Origin: Lingula anatina
Taxonomy: Eukaryota > Brachiopoda > Lingulata > Lingulida > Lingulidae
Assembly (NCBI RefSeq): GCF_001039355.2
Contig: NW_019774814.1
Span: 456,047 to 520,046 of the forward strand
Length of the DNA stretch: 64,000 bases
Reading direction: 5' to 3'
Each line of letters begins with the position of its first letter. Positions within the stretch are counted from its first letter, which is position 1. A program made the position numbers and the translations under genes. This document shows positions 12,937 through 25,170 of the stretch, piece after piece. A model generated the notes under the pieces. The model searched no databases and was not told where the DNA came from. It saw only the letters and a program-made list of their open reading frames with translations.

Positions 12937-15900
12937 CTAATTGACTTGCATTTCGTATTTGCAGAACCCAGGACCATTGGCAGGTTCAGCATTCAAACCT
13001 CTCCTAGAAGAAACATGTAAAACATTATAATTTACAGTTACTTTTATACATGTTTTATACATATTTATTATTTTTAAAATGTTTCTTTCATCTGTACTAA
13101 AAAACAAACTACTAGGAAAACGATCCTTTGCAATGGGTTCACTGCGTTTTTTTCCAATACCAAACAAACTTAAATCTGTGATGCCAAGAATCTGTATGAT
13201 TGAGGAACATTGATATATACATAAGTACTGCCCACTACAAGAAACACTGATAAGAGATTGGGTAATGACTGTGTGTGTGTGTGTGTGTGTGTACATACAT
13301 GAGCAAGCATGCGTGATGCGTGCGTGTGCTCTTAGCCTGCCTTGCAGCTTAACTACATTCCTGCCCATATGCAAAATTACAGAGACAAAAAACTAGAAAT
13401 CAGAAAATGGCTAAACAAAAAGACTTAATGTGCTAAAACATTTTGCTTTCACTATTAATACTAGATAATTAAATGGAGGTGAACAGAAAGAACATTTTTA
13501 TTTGTATATATTTGAATCTTTGATATTGACAAATCTCTCCAACCTGAGCATCCTGCACCTGTGTTCTTCAATACGGGGTGCGGCCTCTGCAGTGTTGTTG
13601 TATTGCTTGGGACTCCACAGTCTCTCTGCTACAGCAGAAGCTCTGGGCCTGAAAAGACAAGGGAAATGTATAATGACAAGAAGCTTTCTAATTTCCAGAT
13701 CAAGTTATGATTATTCTGATAATGTCAATGTTTCAGTGTACTTTTCTCTTTTTACTACAGGCACATCTTTCTTTAAAATTAAAAAATTGTACTTTTCTGA
13801 TAACTAGCATCACTCCTCTAGACATATATGTACATGTGTAACATCGGTCCATGTTGATACTTGGCCTGTGATGGCTTATCTTGCTGACCTATGGTGTCTG
13901 TTTATTGTTTATCAAAAAATTGATTGAGATTTTATTGTAATCAACTGAGGATAAATATTTCAATATTGGACTAACGTTTTTAGAACACAGCAAAAGTGTA
14001 CTGTACAAGACTTATACTAGCTTTGCCTTTTCAGAAAGTTCAAAGCAGAGATTGAAAAACTCACTGTTGACAAAAAATATGCATCAAACACAACAATTTT
14101 ATTAAAATTATTGCCTTTAACAGCATAAGTTGCGGCTTCTAAAAGTACCTACCAGAGTCTAGATATGAGATTGGTTCCATCTACATACTCTCCCCACATA
14201 CATGCTTCACCTCCAATAACAAGTTTCTTTTGAGCATCTGTGCCTACAAACAAACAAACAAACCAAAAAAAAAAGAATACTTCAAATTATAACTGAAAAT
14301 GAAATATAGCAATGGCAATGTTGCTTTGATAATGACAGAAATGTATAAGAGAATTGTCAATTATCAAACTGCAAAATTATTTATTTAACTGTTTAAAAAA
14401 AAAAATGGCAGCTTCATTATTAATAATATAAAATACAAGTCAAGTTATGGATGAGTACATGTAAATCAAAATGTATAGAGAAGCATTAAATCTTATAATA
14501 TAACAAATATATATATAAACACATTTCCTATATGAAATGATTATATTACAAATAAGAAAAAATAGAGAAATGGCAGAAAGAGAAACTGGTGGCTTTTTAG
14601 GAAACAGATAAGAAACAACAGTCAAAGGGAACAATTATGCAATTCAACATGTTTCTCTGGTAATAGGCAATTTCATAACATTATCCTTCAGACCCCCTGA
14701 TTTTTCAATACAATGCTCTCATTATAATAGCTCGAGGTAGTGGTTATGAGCACACAATTTTTAGTATATCCAAATCAAACTTTTGACACCTAAGGCTCTC
14801 CATAGTAATACTGGAGTGTACTATTTCTCCAACTACAAAATACTACATATAGTAAAAAAAAAGTGTCAAAGAATTTCTCTCACAACTAAGAAAGGCGGGC
14901 ATTAGAAATGATGAAATTAGAATTCCAAGAATGAATTATATAATAGATGGTTAATAGTAAGTGTTGTTAACTCAAACATAGAAGAGTTATTTAAAGAAAA
15001 AAAACATTCCACAAGCCAGCACACATTCATTAGAAAATAGCAATAGGAGAACCAACTGAAATAAGATACCAAGAAATGCAAATTTGCACTGAAGACAGAG
15101 TGTTAGACTTTCTGAGAAAATGACATGCATATAAGGAACTCAAGAAGCTCTTAAAAGAAAATCTTGCGAATTAATGATTTATGGGTGATAAATTATAAGC
15201 TTGAAAGAATCTAAAAGTATGGTAGTTTGAAATGAACATCTTTATTTTCTTTCTTTCTTTCTTCTTTTTTTTACAGCTTTGCTCTCCTGTTTTGTATTTG
15301 TGCAAGCTTCAGAACAAATGGTAAGATTATCTTTTATTTCCCATTTTTTTTTCAAAGTTAACAAAAGTAGCTAAAAAGGCCATCATATAATCTTGAGGGT
15401 GTTTTCTTTCCAAGAGGCAAACTGATATCAGATGTTTGTTATCATATACAGGATTTATCATTTAAACCACCTATATCATGTTTCAAATTAGCATACTGTA
15501 CCGTGGCAATGAGGATTATCAAGCAATTTGTTTTCTGAATCTAGAAAATTGCAATTATTGGCAAAATTTCACAGAGATTATCCACTTCCATGAAATAAAA
15601 TGTATAATCTTCTTATCCAATGAACCCTGTCCTTACCCTGAAAGTCGTGTGGGTCACATGCATAATATTTGGGCCAGTCTACACCGTAGGAAATATCATT
15701 TAGGTACCAGCAGGCAGAGAGAAGGGCCCTTAAATTCAGTCCAGTAACTTTGCTCAACTCTGCCTTGTAGGTGGCTGGATTGTGCCTGTCCTTCCATACC
15801 TCTACTACAGTATCAGGGTTCACCTAAACAGGCCCAGAATAATGACAGTCAGGCCCGTAGCCAGAAATTTCAAAAGGGGGGTTCTTTTTTTTTGAAAAAG

Positions 15901-18900
15901 TGGACCTTTTCCCATAAAAACTTCATGTACCTAGATCAAACTTTACCCAAAGTGGACCTTTTTCCAGCAAAAGGGGCAGTTTTTTCAACCCCCCCGACCC
16001 CCCCTGGCTACGGGCCTGATAATGGTGATAATAACAATGGTAAAACAACCTTCATTTTGCATTTTGTCTTCTGTGTAAGACGAGGAGGAGAAATGGGAAT
16101 CCTCTTTTCTTTAAAAAAATGCTAGGTAAAATGCAGTATGGGGTTGAAGCTGTGAAGAAAAAAGCATTGTGATACGCTAAATAACACATAAAAAACAGGT
16201 CAACTTGTGAGAATCGCAGCATGAACAGTTTGCTAAAAAAAAGCCTACTTGTGAACTAGATGCATTCTTTTCAGTTTTGTTAAGTGTGCAAAAACCTTTC
16301 TGATAAGCATTTTATTATCTATGAACTGGAATATTGCTTTCATATTTTTTCTTTGAGAACTCAAACTCAAAGTTTATGACAATGCAAAATATTTGAAAAA
16401 GGGACTTTTAACAGCAATATGTGACAATTTCCATTCTCCTTCCCTGATGTTTTAAATTCTATGCATATATGGGGTATATATTAGTTTGCTTCCTCTTTGT
16501 AAGTGTCTGGCAAATGGCTTTGGTAAAAGTGCACACTGGTATATTACATGTATTAGTCCCCAACACAGAGTATAAGTATCATTGTTAGTAGATGTTTAAA
16601 ACCAAACAAAAAAATCCAAACTGTTCCAGATAAGAAAAATCCAAACTATAGATAATAATCTATAAAATAATTCAAACAATTAAAACTTAAACCACAGTCT
16701 TGCAAGTCTTTAGAGAAGGGAGAGAGGCACACAAAGAGTGAAATTTTTTTTTTTTTTAATTTTCAGTCAATTCCTACAGAAACCTTCCCATGAGAGTATT
16801 GCTGCGCCATATCTTAACTTACCATTAAAATTGTGGGGGTCTGGCCTATAGTACTTGGGCCAGTCAGTTCCATAGGATATGTAATCAAGATACCAAGGAG
16901 AGGCCAAGATAGTCCTTAGTCCTATTTGAGTCACTTTGCTCATTTCGGCAGGATAACCACCTTTCCAAACCTCCACCACTGTATCAGGACGTACCTAAGC
17001 ACACATGTATACATTTACCATACCCAGCTCTATTAAGACTGAAATTTTACTCCTGTTTTGTTGTTATTGATACAGTAATGGATAATATGATATGCAAAAA
17101 TATTTGAAATGGTGAAAGTGTATTTAAATGGGACTTAAATTTTGAAAGAAACTGGCACAAACATTGTGGTGAGATGCTTCATATTTTCATTCATTGAATA
17201 TCACCGATTTTGAAAACATTAACCGAATAAAACCTCACATTTCCATTTATCACTGCTATAAAGAAAGATGATATTCAATAATTCTTTATATGTAAAATCT
17301 AACAAGGCAGCAAAGCTGTCAAATGTACAGACAAAAACACAAAATAAAAATGCAGAAAATTGTTCATTTTGTGAATTTTGATGCCTACAATAGCACTGTC
17401 AATCAACACTGAAATTTAATCATGCACAACAGGTGACATTGTCAATAACAGGAACTGATCCAGAGATATTTTCTGACAGTATTCCAAATTATCTTTGTTG
17501 ATCCATCCTACATTTTTGATGGTCTTCCAACAGAAAAAAGAGATACCCATCAATGTGAACNATCAGTTCTGTAAGTTTCAAGCCAAAAGGTAAAATGGTT
17601 TTCCACTTATCGTGTTATCAGTGCTGTATATATGCTGAAATAAAAAGTGAAAAAACAGCATAAATTCCCTAAAAATGACTCAATCATGCTGATTTTCGAA
17701 CTTGACCTGCGTGTTATGAATATTCATCAGTTCTGTAAGTATCAAGTCAAAAGGTAAAATGGTTTTCCACTTATCGTGTTATCGGTAAAAGTGCACGGCG
17801 ACGGCGACGACGGTAACGACAGCGACAACGGCAACGACGGCGACGACAGACGCAGATGACGGCTATATGTATGTGTCTATATGTATGTGTCTGTACATAA
17901 AAATTATGATTTTGTCATTGGTAATATTCAATTACAATCTGACACACTTTTTTTCCTTTTCCTAACTGTTCCCCCTATCCTCTAAAACACACATTTTGCA
18001 AATGGTTTTTGAAGTTTTTTATGGCCTCTACCTAAGATACTGGTCAATCACTTCTCTAACTTAACAAAGACCCCAGCAGAACCAACAGCCCTTTGCCTTA
18101 AACAACACCAAAGAAGCTAATCCACTGATTTTTTGATGACCTTTACCACAAATTCAACACCACGTTAACCAGAAACATTCTTCAACTAAATATATTAATG
18201 ACGCAACTTCCATAGCATCAAGATTTTCATGTTGCCCAAAAATGCTCAAGTGTTTCAAATGCACACATATCACTACAAGAAGACAATATTAAGGATGGTT
18301 ATCTTTGTTGACTATATGGTAAATATAAACAGCATTCAGGCCCTGACCATGACCCACCTCTACCTTGATCCAAAGGTTAACTACCCACTATAAATATTGG
18401 CAAATAATTTTTTTTCTCGATCTTCACGTAGATTTCATTTTTATTTATTGATCTCTAACACCTTAAACCATTACCTGCTGCCTGCCTTTGAAAAAAAGAA
18501 GGTGTATGGAGTAAAAAAAAAAGAAAGGTTTTTAGTACTTTCAGCAACAATGTGAAAATATCACTTCTTCTTTAAAAGAACACCAACAGAAAGCCAGCCA
18601 CCAGAGTCCTGCCATCCAAATCTCTTGTTTAACTTACCATTAAAATTGTGCGGATCATTTATATAGTACTTGGGCCAGTCAGGACCATAGGATATATAGT
18701 TAAGGTACCAGGGTGAGGACAAGATAGTCCTAAGTCCCATCTGAGTCACTTTACTCATTTCAGCCTGGAAGCCCCCTTTCCATACCTCCACCACTGTATC
18801 AGGACGTACCTAAGCACACACATACATTTATCACACTAAGCTCTTTAAGTTATAAAGAGCAATCTTTCAGCTGAAATTTCATTCATTTTTATTTTTTGTT

Positions 18901-21900
18901 TGGCAAATACAGTTGAAAGATTATCACAACATGTAACTACCGTACCAGTACACTATATCCCCTTATTAAATCAAGCTACCAAATAAATACCAATATTTAT
19001 TCAGGAAGACTAATTTTTTTGTATCTTCCTGTCTCTCATCTCATTCACCAAACGAGAAGCTTGGTCAAATTGTACTAATCATTGCATTCATTTTTTCTAT
19101 GGTCAAAATCAAAATTCAATATTTTAGCAAAATTTGAATTTCTGATGACTGTTCAGTTAAATATCAAGATTAACTATTATAATGCTGATTACATCCAGTG
19201 ACTAAAAAATCCAATTAATTTAATGACAAAAAATTTTAACCACATACCAATTCATACATCAAAAGCATCCATCAATTACTGCAATATTTAATGAAGATAG
19301 TAATTTTGTAAAGTTTAACATACTAATTAAGCAAAAGGGCTTTCATAGGATATATGTCTGCCAAAGGAAAAAAAAAAAGACAAGAAAAATTAAAATGTCA
19401 AGAAGATGGTCATTTAACTTTTGAGAGGGAGGAGGGTGGGCTAATGCACTTCAATGTTACAGATAAACTTCTTACACATGGCTGAAATCAGATGGCCTTC
19501 TAATTAAAATTATTTAATCTTTTATTATCCTTTAAAAAGGATGCGACTACATATTTGGATACATGACTGAAATATATGTTTTTCCTTCCACTGTGGTAAC
19601 ATTTGACTTCACATCTGATCACAACTGCTAAAAACATTTTACTGATGAGACATGATTGATGTCTGATTTAGATTAAATTTTTTTCTAAAAAATAAATCTA
19701 ATCTTAAATTAAATCAAACAAATATATAGATAGATTCCACATATGGTTTTACCTGTCTGCTCTGCCTCTGTGTTTTACTATTAAAATTAACTAAACTGCC
19801 ACCACATTTAATCTTTAATATATTTTTTGTCATTTATTAAACAGAATAATATGAAAGTTACATCTCTTTCAAATCAAATATTTCATTTTGCCAAAATATT
19901 TTAAAGATAGTTTACTTTTTCCATACAAAGACATCATAGCATGTAAAATAAAAACTGGTGGCATGTGTAGACCGATGGCAGATGTGGCATATCCTACATA
20001 TCCTGTATATCCTACATATATTATATATCCTACCTTGACTCCATTGTCCACTACTTCCTGCCATATCACATACCCATCCTGGTCCGAGGACACAATGTTC
20101 AAGATACTGGAAATGTAAGAAAAGCCATGTAAGTGTCTATCACAATCATCTATTTTTGTTTTGCTTATCTAATAAACTAGGGACATCATTTCATCCAAAT
20201 TATCAGTCAGAGAAGACAAACTGGTGTCTTACTTATACCTACTTTTAGAGAATTTTTTTTTTGTATAATTTTAAATTGTTGTAATATATGTATACGTTTG
20301 AGCCATCTTGCAAAAATTAAATTTCTTACATGGTTTGCATGGTATGATGTATTACAAAAGTAATCTTTATAACTTTTGAGTATTGCTGACAAGTGTTTTT
20401 ATGCTTCTGCAGTGAAATAAATATAAGAAGAATAAGCAGAATTTTCCCTTCGGTCTATACTCATCTTGTGCCTGGTTAACTCACTTTTGCATATAGTATT
20501 GCTCCAATTTTGAGTAGTCTGTTCCATATCCCATCTTCTGCATGAACTGGGTAACAGCTGGGTTACTTTTCCTGTGAAAATAATTTCAATTTGGCTTTTT
20601 TTGATTAAATATATACATTTTCAATTCTTCAAATCTTCAGGTTATTAGAAATAGGTCTAAGTATAAACCAGATGTGGTTAAAATAGTTTACGGTAAAATC
20701 AATGATTTTGATAGTAACAATTTATCATTTTTAATTTTCTTTCTTAACCTTTAACCTGCCATACTGACCAGCAGTCAAATGACACCTCATCACCTCCTAG
20801 GTGGACATATTTGTCTGGGAACACCTTAGTCCATTCCATGACAATCACTTTCAGGAAATCGTAAGTACTGTTCTTTGTGGGATCAATGGGACCATAGGAG
20901 CCATCAGGCTGCCCACTCTTGTAACATGGGGTCAACAGACCTGGAATGGCCGGGCCCCAAGACTCACTGTGTCCTGAAAAACGACTTTCCCTTTGAGTTT
21001 AAATTTTTGAGTTTAAAAAAAATGTCAATCAAAATAGCAAACTAATGTTTTTTGTAAGTCTGAGCGAAAAATTCCATAGGATTATTTCTTGTTTTGGTGA
21101 TGATAGTGGTAGTGATGAAGAGAGGAATAAGGGTGGGGTGAGGTGGGGTGAAGTGGGGTGGAGTGGGTTGTAGAGGTGAAGCTGGTCATCTATAATCACT
21201 TACCAGGTGTGTCAAATTCAGGTATCACTCTGATTCCTCTCTGCCTGGCATACTCAATTATCTCAGCCACGTCCTGCTGGCTGTACACATGGGTGTGAGG
21301 GTCATATGCTCCCTGTAATAGTCACCAAACAAGAAATTATGTCATGGTCCCAGTTCATGCAAAACTTGGGTCAGTTGGCTTTGCTAAATCTGCTATATCT
21401 GCTAAACTCAAACAGACAGCTTACGTCAACTAAGTTAAAGTGGTCTTGGATTTTTGTGATTTATTCGACCACTAAAAGGGATCAATACATGAGGATTTTT
21501 TTCTTATCCATTTAAGTAATGTGAACATTAACATTGTCATATTATAAAATAATGCTGCCACATCAAAAATATATCGGGCTGAATTTGCTTATTTGAGCTG
21601 ATGACAAAAAGGCAGAGTTTTTGGGGAGGGAAATAAATATTACATTCAAAGAGGCCTCCCTTACCCCAACAGCTATCAACACCCTTTCAACACCTATATA
21701 ATCACAACAATAAGTACCAGTACTGCAACTTGGGACCAGGAAGTTTTCTTAGAAGGCTTACTTCTGAATTCATTTTTACACACAATGACTGATATCATGA
21801 ATACTAATTGAGACCTTAAAGCCAAGTAAGTTAAAGTATTCCAGACAGTGACAGTAAAATGTTATGTAGTTGAATGGTGTTTTTATAGTTCACCCTTATT

Positions 21901-24900
21901 ATGCTGTCTGCAAAACAGATATTCCCCAGGCACTACATGCCCTTGAAACAGGTAACAAACACAAAATGCATAAAAATCAACACAATAAAACTAATAAAAG
22001 ATAAAACATATTTTACTCACCAAATTACTTAGTTCTGGAAAGTGTCTGCTTTGATATGGAAAGGACTGGTCATCGACTATGTGCCAGTGAAACACATTGT
22101 ATTTGTTGTAGGCCATGGCATCCTAGAAAATATTAGAGAGAAAGAAAAAACTGGCAAAGATGATTTAAAACAATTACTTCTTATACAAGGGTATTTCCTT
22201 TATTTCATAAAATGTATATCATGTCCTATGAAAAATTAAAATGATAATTGTGTTTAGATATAAAACTTGGTCATTATAAGGTCCATCTTATATTCAGCAG
22301 CCTATCCACATGCTGTAGGCCTATGGTTATATCCCATTCTGATCATTTTGCTGTTTTAGGAGTTTACAAAGTTTGCCCTAATTTATTCAGTTCTCAGATT
22401 TAATTTTACTCACATAAAATATTTATCATGTTATGCAATGATTAACACAATACTTCACAACAGCTTAAAACTTAAAGAGGAAGTGTTTGCCAAATGTTTT
22501 CACTTTTCACCTTTGTATCTATGTTATTAATACCCATTATCTTATCATATATCAATATTTATTGTACAAAATTAAAAAGAATTAAAATTCTTATCCAGTT
22601 GTCAAACATAACATATGATTCACATGCTTTTCAATGTGATAGTAAAGCCCTGATGACTGATGCTAATAAAATACATGAAATTAAATTTTTATCAACAGAT
22701 ACATGGAAAAATTAAGCAAATATCCATTTCATATCTAAATAGCCATTTCATCACCAAACCAAATCACATTTGATCTTTTTTTAACCTGATAAGAAAACAA
22801 AATGCTAACATGTCTAACAAAGTTTTGACAATGTTGCCCAAATAATAAATTGAGCTTCCAAACACCTGACATGATTTGTAATTGTAGTGCACACACTTTA
22901 AAATTATTCAAAGAAACTGTAAAACAGAGTTAAGATAACCTGTATGAGTGTAAAGGCACACTGCATTCTTTTACAATGACAGAATCACAGAGTGGAAATG
23001 CAACTAATGCACAACCTATGATAAGGGAAGAAAACTGGGTCTAAGGATGTTTTTGTGTTTTTACATTAATTATATTTTTTCATGCCTATGCTATCCCTTT
23101 CAAGATATATGGATCCAGGCATTTCCAACGAAATTATATAAATGTTTAACAAAAAATGCAGAAATTTTATAATAATAATAAGAGCTCATTTATGTAAGTT
23201 GTGAATTTTATGAAAAAAAAAGAAGAATGAAACATACACTGTGTACACAATATATGTTTCATTAAAACTAGTGCAAGAAAACAGAACTGCTGAACCTTAT
23301 TGTTGAATGTGCAAACTACTACCCACTGCCAATGTTCATGGGCTTAAAATTACAGCTTAAGGTCAGGTATATGTACAATGTAACTGCATGAGATAACAAA
23401 TAAGGGCATAATTGGTGGGCATTCAACATTTTACAGTTTAAGCTGTGAAAACTGATAAATACAGTTAATATGATATGCTCTTGAAAAATTACCGATAAGC
23501 CAACAATCATTTATAGCCTAAATGGGGCTGTGGGTGCCTGGACCTTTGAAGACGCCCACCATCATGTGACTGTTTATCATCCCTTCATAAAGCTGGACAA
23601 AAATGTTTTGCACTGAATCTGATATAAGCTAAGTTCTTAATGTGAGGGCCTTTTTTCTTTTCTTTTTTTAATATGCATTTGCACACAATGTTATAAATGA
23701 ATACATTAAATGAAGAACCTAACATATTTAATGCATAAAGAGAAAACTATATTCAGTGTAAAGAATTACATAAAACTTATGGGAACATGTTGTGCCTTAT
23801 ATGTGATGATGGTTGCACTTACCAGATTTTGCAGAAGAATCTTTTTTGGAACAAAATGCCTTGAAGTATCAATAAGAAGTCCACGATGAGAAAATCTTGG
23901 GTAATCTTCTATCTTGGTATCATTGATAGTGAACTAAAATGATGCAAAAATATCCCACTGAAGTAAAACAGTTCAGGTATAATTAAAATTTACAGCATAT
24001 ATTTGCAAAGTGCTTTTACTGAATCATTTTAATACTTTGTGAAAATTTTAATTTAAAAAGTACTAGTATATATATATATACCAGTATATATATATATCCC
24101 ATAAGAAGAAAAACATAACATAAAATGTTTTTTTGTGTTATATTTCTCAGCTGCATGATTAGACTATCATCTTACCGTTCCATCAGGAGTTTGGTAAACA
24201 AGCTGACTAAAAGTTTCTAGACCCCTCAAAGCACCCCAAATACTGCGAGCAGTGAGGATAGCACCATCACTCTTCACAAACAGCTGATCTGTAAAATGCA
24301 CCAATGGAAATATGCTCAGATATGAGAAAATGTTGTATCTGCTTCTTTGTTCCCCTTATCATGAGTTGCTAGAGGATATTATACCATGCAGTTTCTTGTA
24401 AAAAATAATAAATAAATAATAATAATAATATTAAAAATTTGCAAGTCTATTGGTATTAAAATTTTGGTTTGTTGATCCGCACGTTACATAACAGGGAAAC
24501 TTTTCTTTTTGCTTATACTAAAAGTCTATTGGTAATGGTATTGAACTTTTGGTTTGTTGATCCACACGTTACATAATAGGGAAAATTTTCCTTTTGCTTA
24601 TACTAAAACACTGTATGTAGCCTTTTAGGATATATATTCTGAATTTCAATTTCAAAGCTTTACAGTGCTGGTCTACTAAACTGATATCAGTTGAAGACAG
24701 GCCACAAAAATCCCAAAATTTCCTCTTACACAAAACAACAACTAACGCTAATTTTTATACATACACCACTCGTCCATATCCAAAGATGGGTAAATTTCAC
24801 AGTCGTTTTCCAAATTAACATTTAGATATGGCAGCTCTGTGCCAACAGTCAGTTTAGATTTACTAATAGGCTTGAATCGTAACGCATCATTTTGTCGGCC

Positions 24901-25170
24901 AGGGTAGAAGATCACGTTGTAATATCGAGTCATAGCAGCCACAAGTGTATCGCAAGTTTTCCCTGTGGGGTTGATTTTAAAGGAATCACTGTTCAACGTG
25001 TACGTCGTCGGTGTGGGAATGTAAAGCTGTGGAATAGGCCACGGCTTCCCTTCGGACGATGCCACGGATTTTAGCGTTGTTTTGTATCCACGCTGAACAT
25101 TACTGTAGCAAGCTGTCAGTAATAGCAATGCAGAAACGATCAACAGTTCTAGCTTCCCAACTACCGCCAT
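12937..25170 (-). CDS. HEX: Lysosomal beta-hexosaminidase (HEXA/HEXB family), with three alternative versions of coding exon 9
   Basis: Glycoside hydrolase family 20 enzyme that removes terminal N-acetylhexosamine in the lysosome. Exons in order: 24765-25170, 24176-24288, 23823-23933, 22021-22122, 21204-21312, 20769-20973, 20485-20571, 20034-20106, one of 18638-18809 / 16823-16994 / 15637-15823, then 14153-14243, 13544-13648, 12937-13003. Total 1641 or 1656 bp, frame closed, 546 or 551 aa (human HEXA 529, HEXB 556). The N-terminus has a signal peptide ([13 protein letters not shown]). Visible family motifs: [16 protein letters not shown], the substrate Arg in [35 protein letters not shown], the catalytic Asp-Glu pair in HLGGDEV, VIWQEV, the WYL-ISYG loop, [12 protein letters not shown] and the C-terminal GFCKYE. 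The ATG sits in AAGATGGCG. The gene is head to head with SMYD4. Confidence 0.96.
13270..13292. repeat. (TG)n microsatellite
   Basis: A TG dinucleotide run in the last intron of HEX. It produces the His/Thr runs seen when the 12937-13374 frame is read through into the intron. Confidence 0.8.
15637..15823 (-). CDS. HEX: HEX alternative exon 9, version A (distal, loop WYLNDISYG)
   Basis: A 187-bp exon, five codons longer than versions B and C, with intact splice sites (TTTAG/GTGAAC and CAGG/gtaagg) and the same phases. It encodes [20 protein letters not shown], then [17 protein letters not shown]. The extra length before the loop, the RALLSA run and the Asn after WYL resemble the human alpha subunit (RALLSAPWYLN) more than the beta subunit. 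It is the most diverged of the three and so probably the oldest split. A Cys replaces the usual Pro before Trp. A MITE lies just upstream of its acceptor. Confidence 0.88.
15850..16018. mobile_element. MITE with perfect 15-bp terminal inverted repeats
   Basis: The element begins CAGGCCCGTAGCCAG and ends with its exact reverse complement CTGGCTACGGGCCTG. The interior has a C-rich tract (GACCCCCCC) and two GTGGACCTTTT-type segments. It is 169 bp and codes for nothing. I cannot define the target duplication with confidence; ATAATG-like bases occur on both sides. It sits in the HEX intron between alternative exons B and A, ending 26 nt before the exon A acceptor in the direction of transcription. 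Confidence 0.75.
16823..16994 (-). CDS. HEX: HEX alternative exon 9, version B (middle, loop WYLDYISYG)
   Basis: A 172-bp exon with intact acceptor and donor (gtaagt) and the same phases as versions A and C. It encodes [20 protein letters not shown] and then [17 protein letters not shown]. Asp follows Leu in the loop, as in the human beta subunit (WYLDLISYG). It is open throughout, with no damage. Inclusion together with either other version would add 1 base to the frame and break the downstream GEACMWGEY exon. Confidence 0.9.
17300..17420. repeat. Dispersed repeat unit, GCAGCAAAGCTG family
   Basis: The words GGCAGCAAAGCTG, AAATGT and CAGACA followed by ATTTTGATGC recur, in the same order, twice at 53400-53560 and in degenerate form near 11858. 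This is probably a fragment of a short interspersed element. No ends can be defined here. Confidence 0.45.
17562..17872. repeat. 58-bp direct repeats and GC-rich CGACGG array
   Basis: Two ~58-bp copies (17562-17619 and 17726-17783) share the TCAGTTCTGTAAGT start and a CACTTATCGTGTTATC end. The second copy is followed by a ~75-bp array of CGACGG-like hexamers (17794-17872), very unlike the AT-rich intron around it. The array lies in the intron between alternative HEX exons C and B. Confidence 0.75.
18638..18809 (-). CDS. HEX: HEX alternative exon 9, version C (proximal, loop WYLNYISYG)
   Basis: A 172-bp exon bounded by TAG/GTACGT at its 5' end and ATG/gtaagt at its 3' end. It starts in phase 0 ([13 protein letters not shown]) and ends with one base, matching the exons on either side. 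It encodes the loop [17 protein letters not shown] with 23 residues between VW and WYL, the beta-subunit-like short form. It is most similar to version B. The similarity continues into the upstream intron (the CCTAAGCACACA stretch and beyond), which points to a fairly recent duplication of exon plus flank. Confidence 0.9.
21131..21170. repeat. GTGGGGTGAG-type short tandem repeat
   Basis: About four units of GTGGGGTGAG/GTGGGGTGAA in a HEX intron, close to the donor of the exon ending EFDTPG. On the transcribed strand this is a C-rich tract. Confidence 0.7.
24443..24608. repeat. Tandem duplication of an ~85-bp unit
   Basis: Two adjacent copies (about 24443-24530 and 24532-24608) share AAGTCTATTGGTA, TTTTGGTTTGTTGATCC, ACGTTACATAA and TTTTGCTTATACTAAAA. 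The second copy is slightly shorter. Located in HEX intron 1. Confidence 0.75.

Noticed and set aside
12937-13374. A 145-codon minus-strand frame at the HEX 3' end
   Set aside because: Only 12937-13003 is exon; the rest reads through the acceptor into the intron and its TG microsatellite.
17561-17561. Single n as a possible contig junction
   Set aside because: Sequence on both sides continues the same intron and the adjacent repeat is intact; it looks like one ambiguous base, unlike the n at 44597.
19888-20118. Plus- and minus-strand frames with [15 protein letters not shown]-type repeats
   Set aside because: They come from a short CCTACATATA tandem repeat in the HEX intron next to exon 20034-20106, not from a repeat protein.
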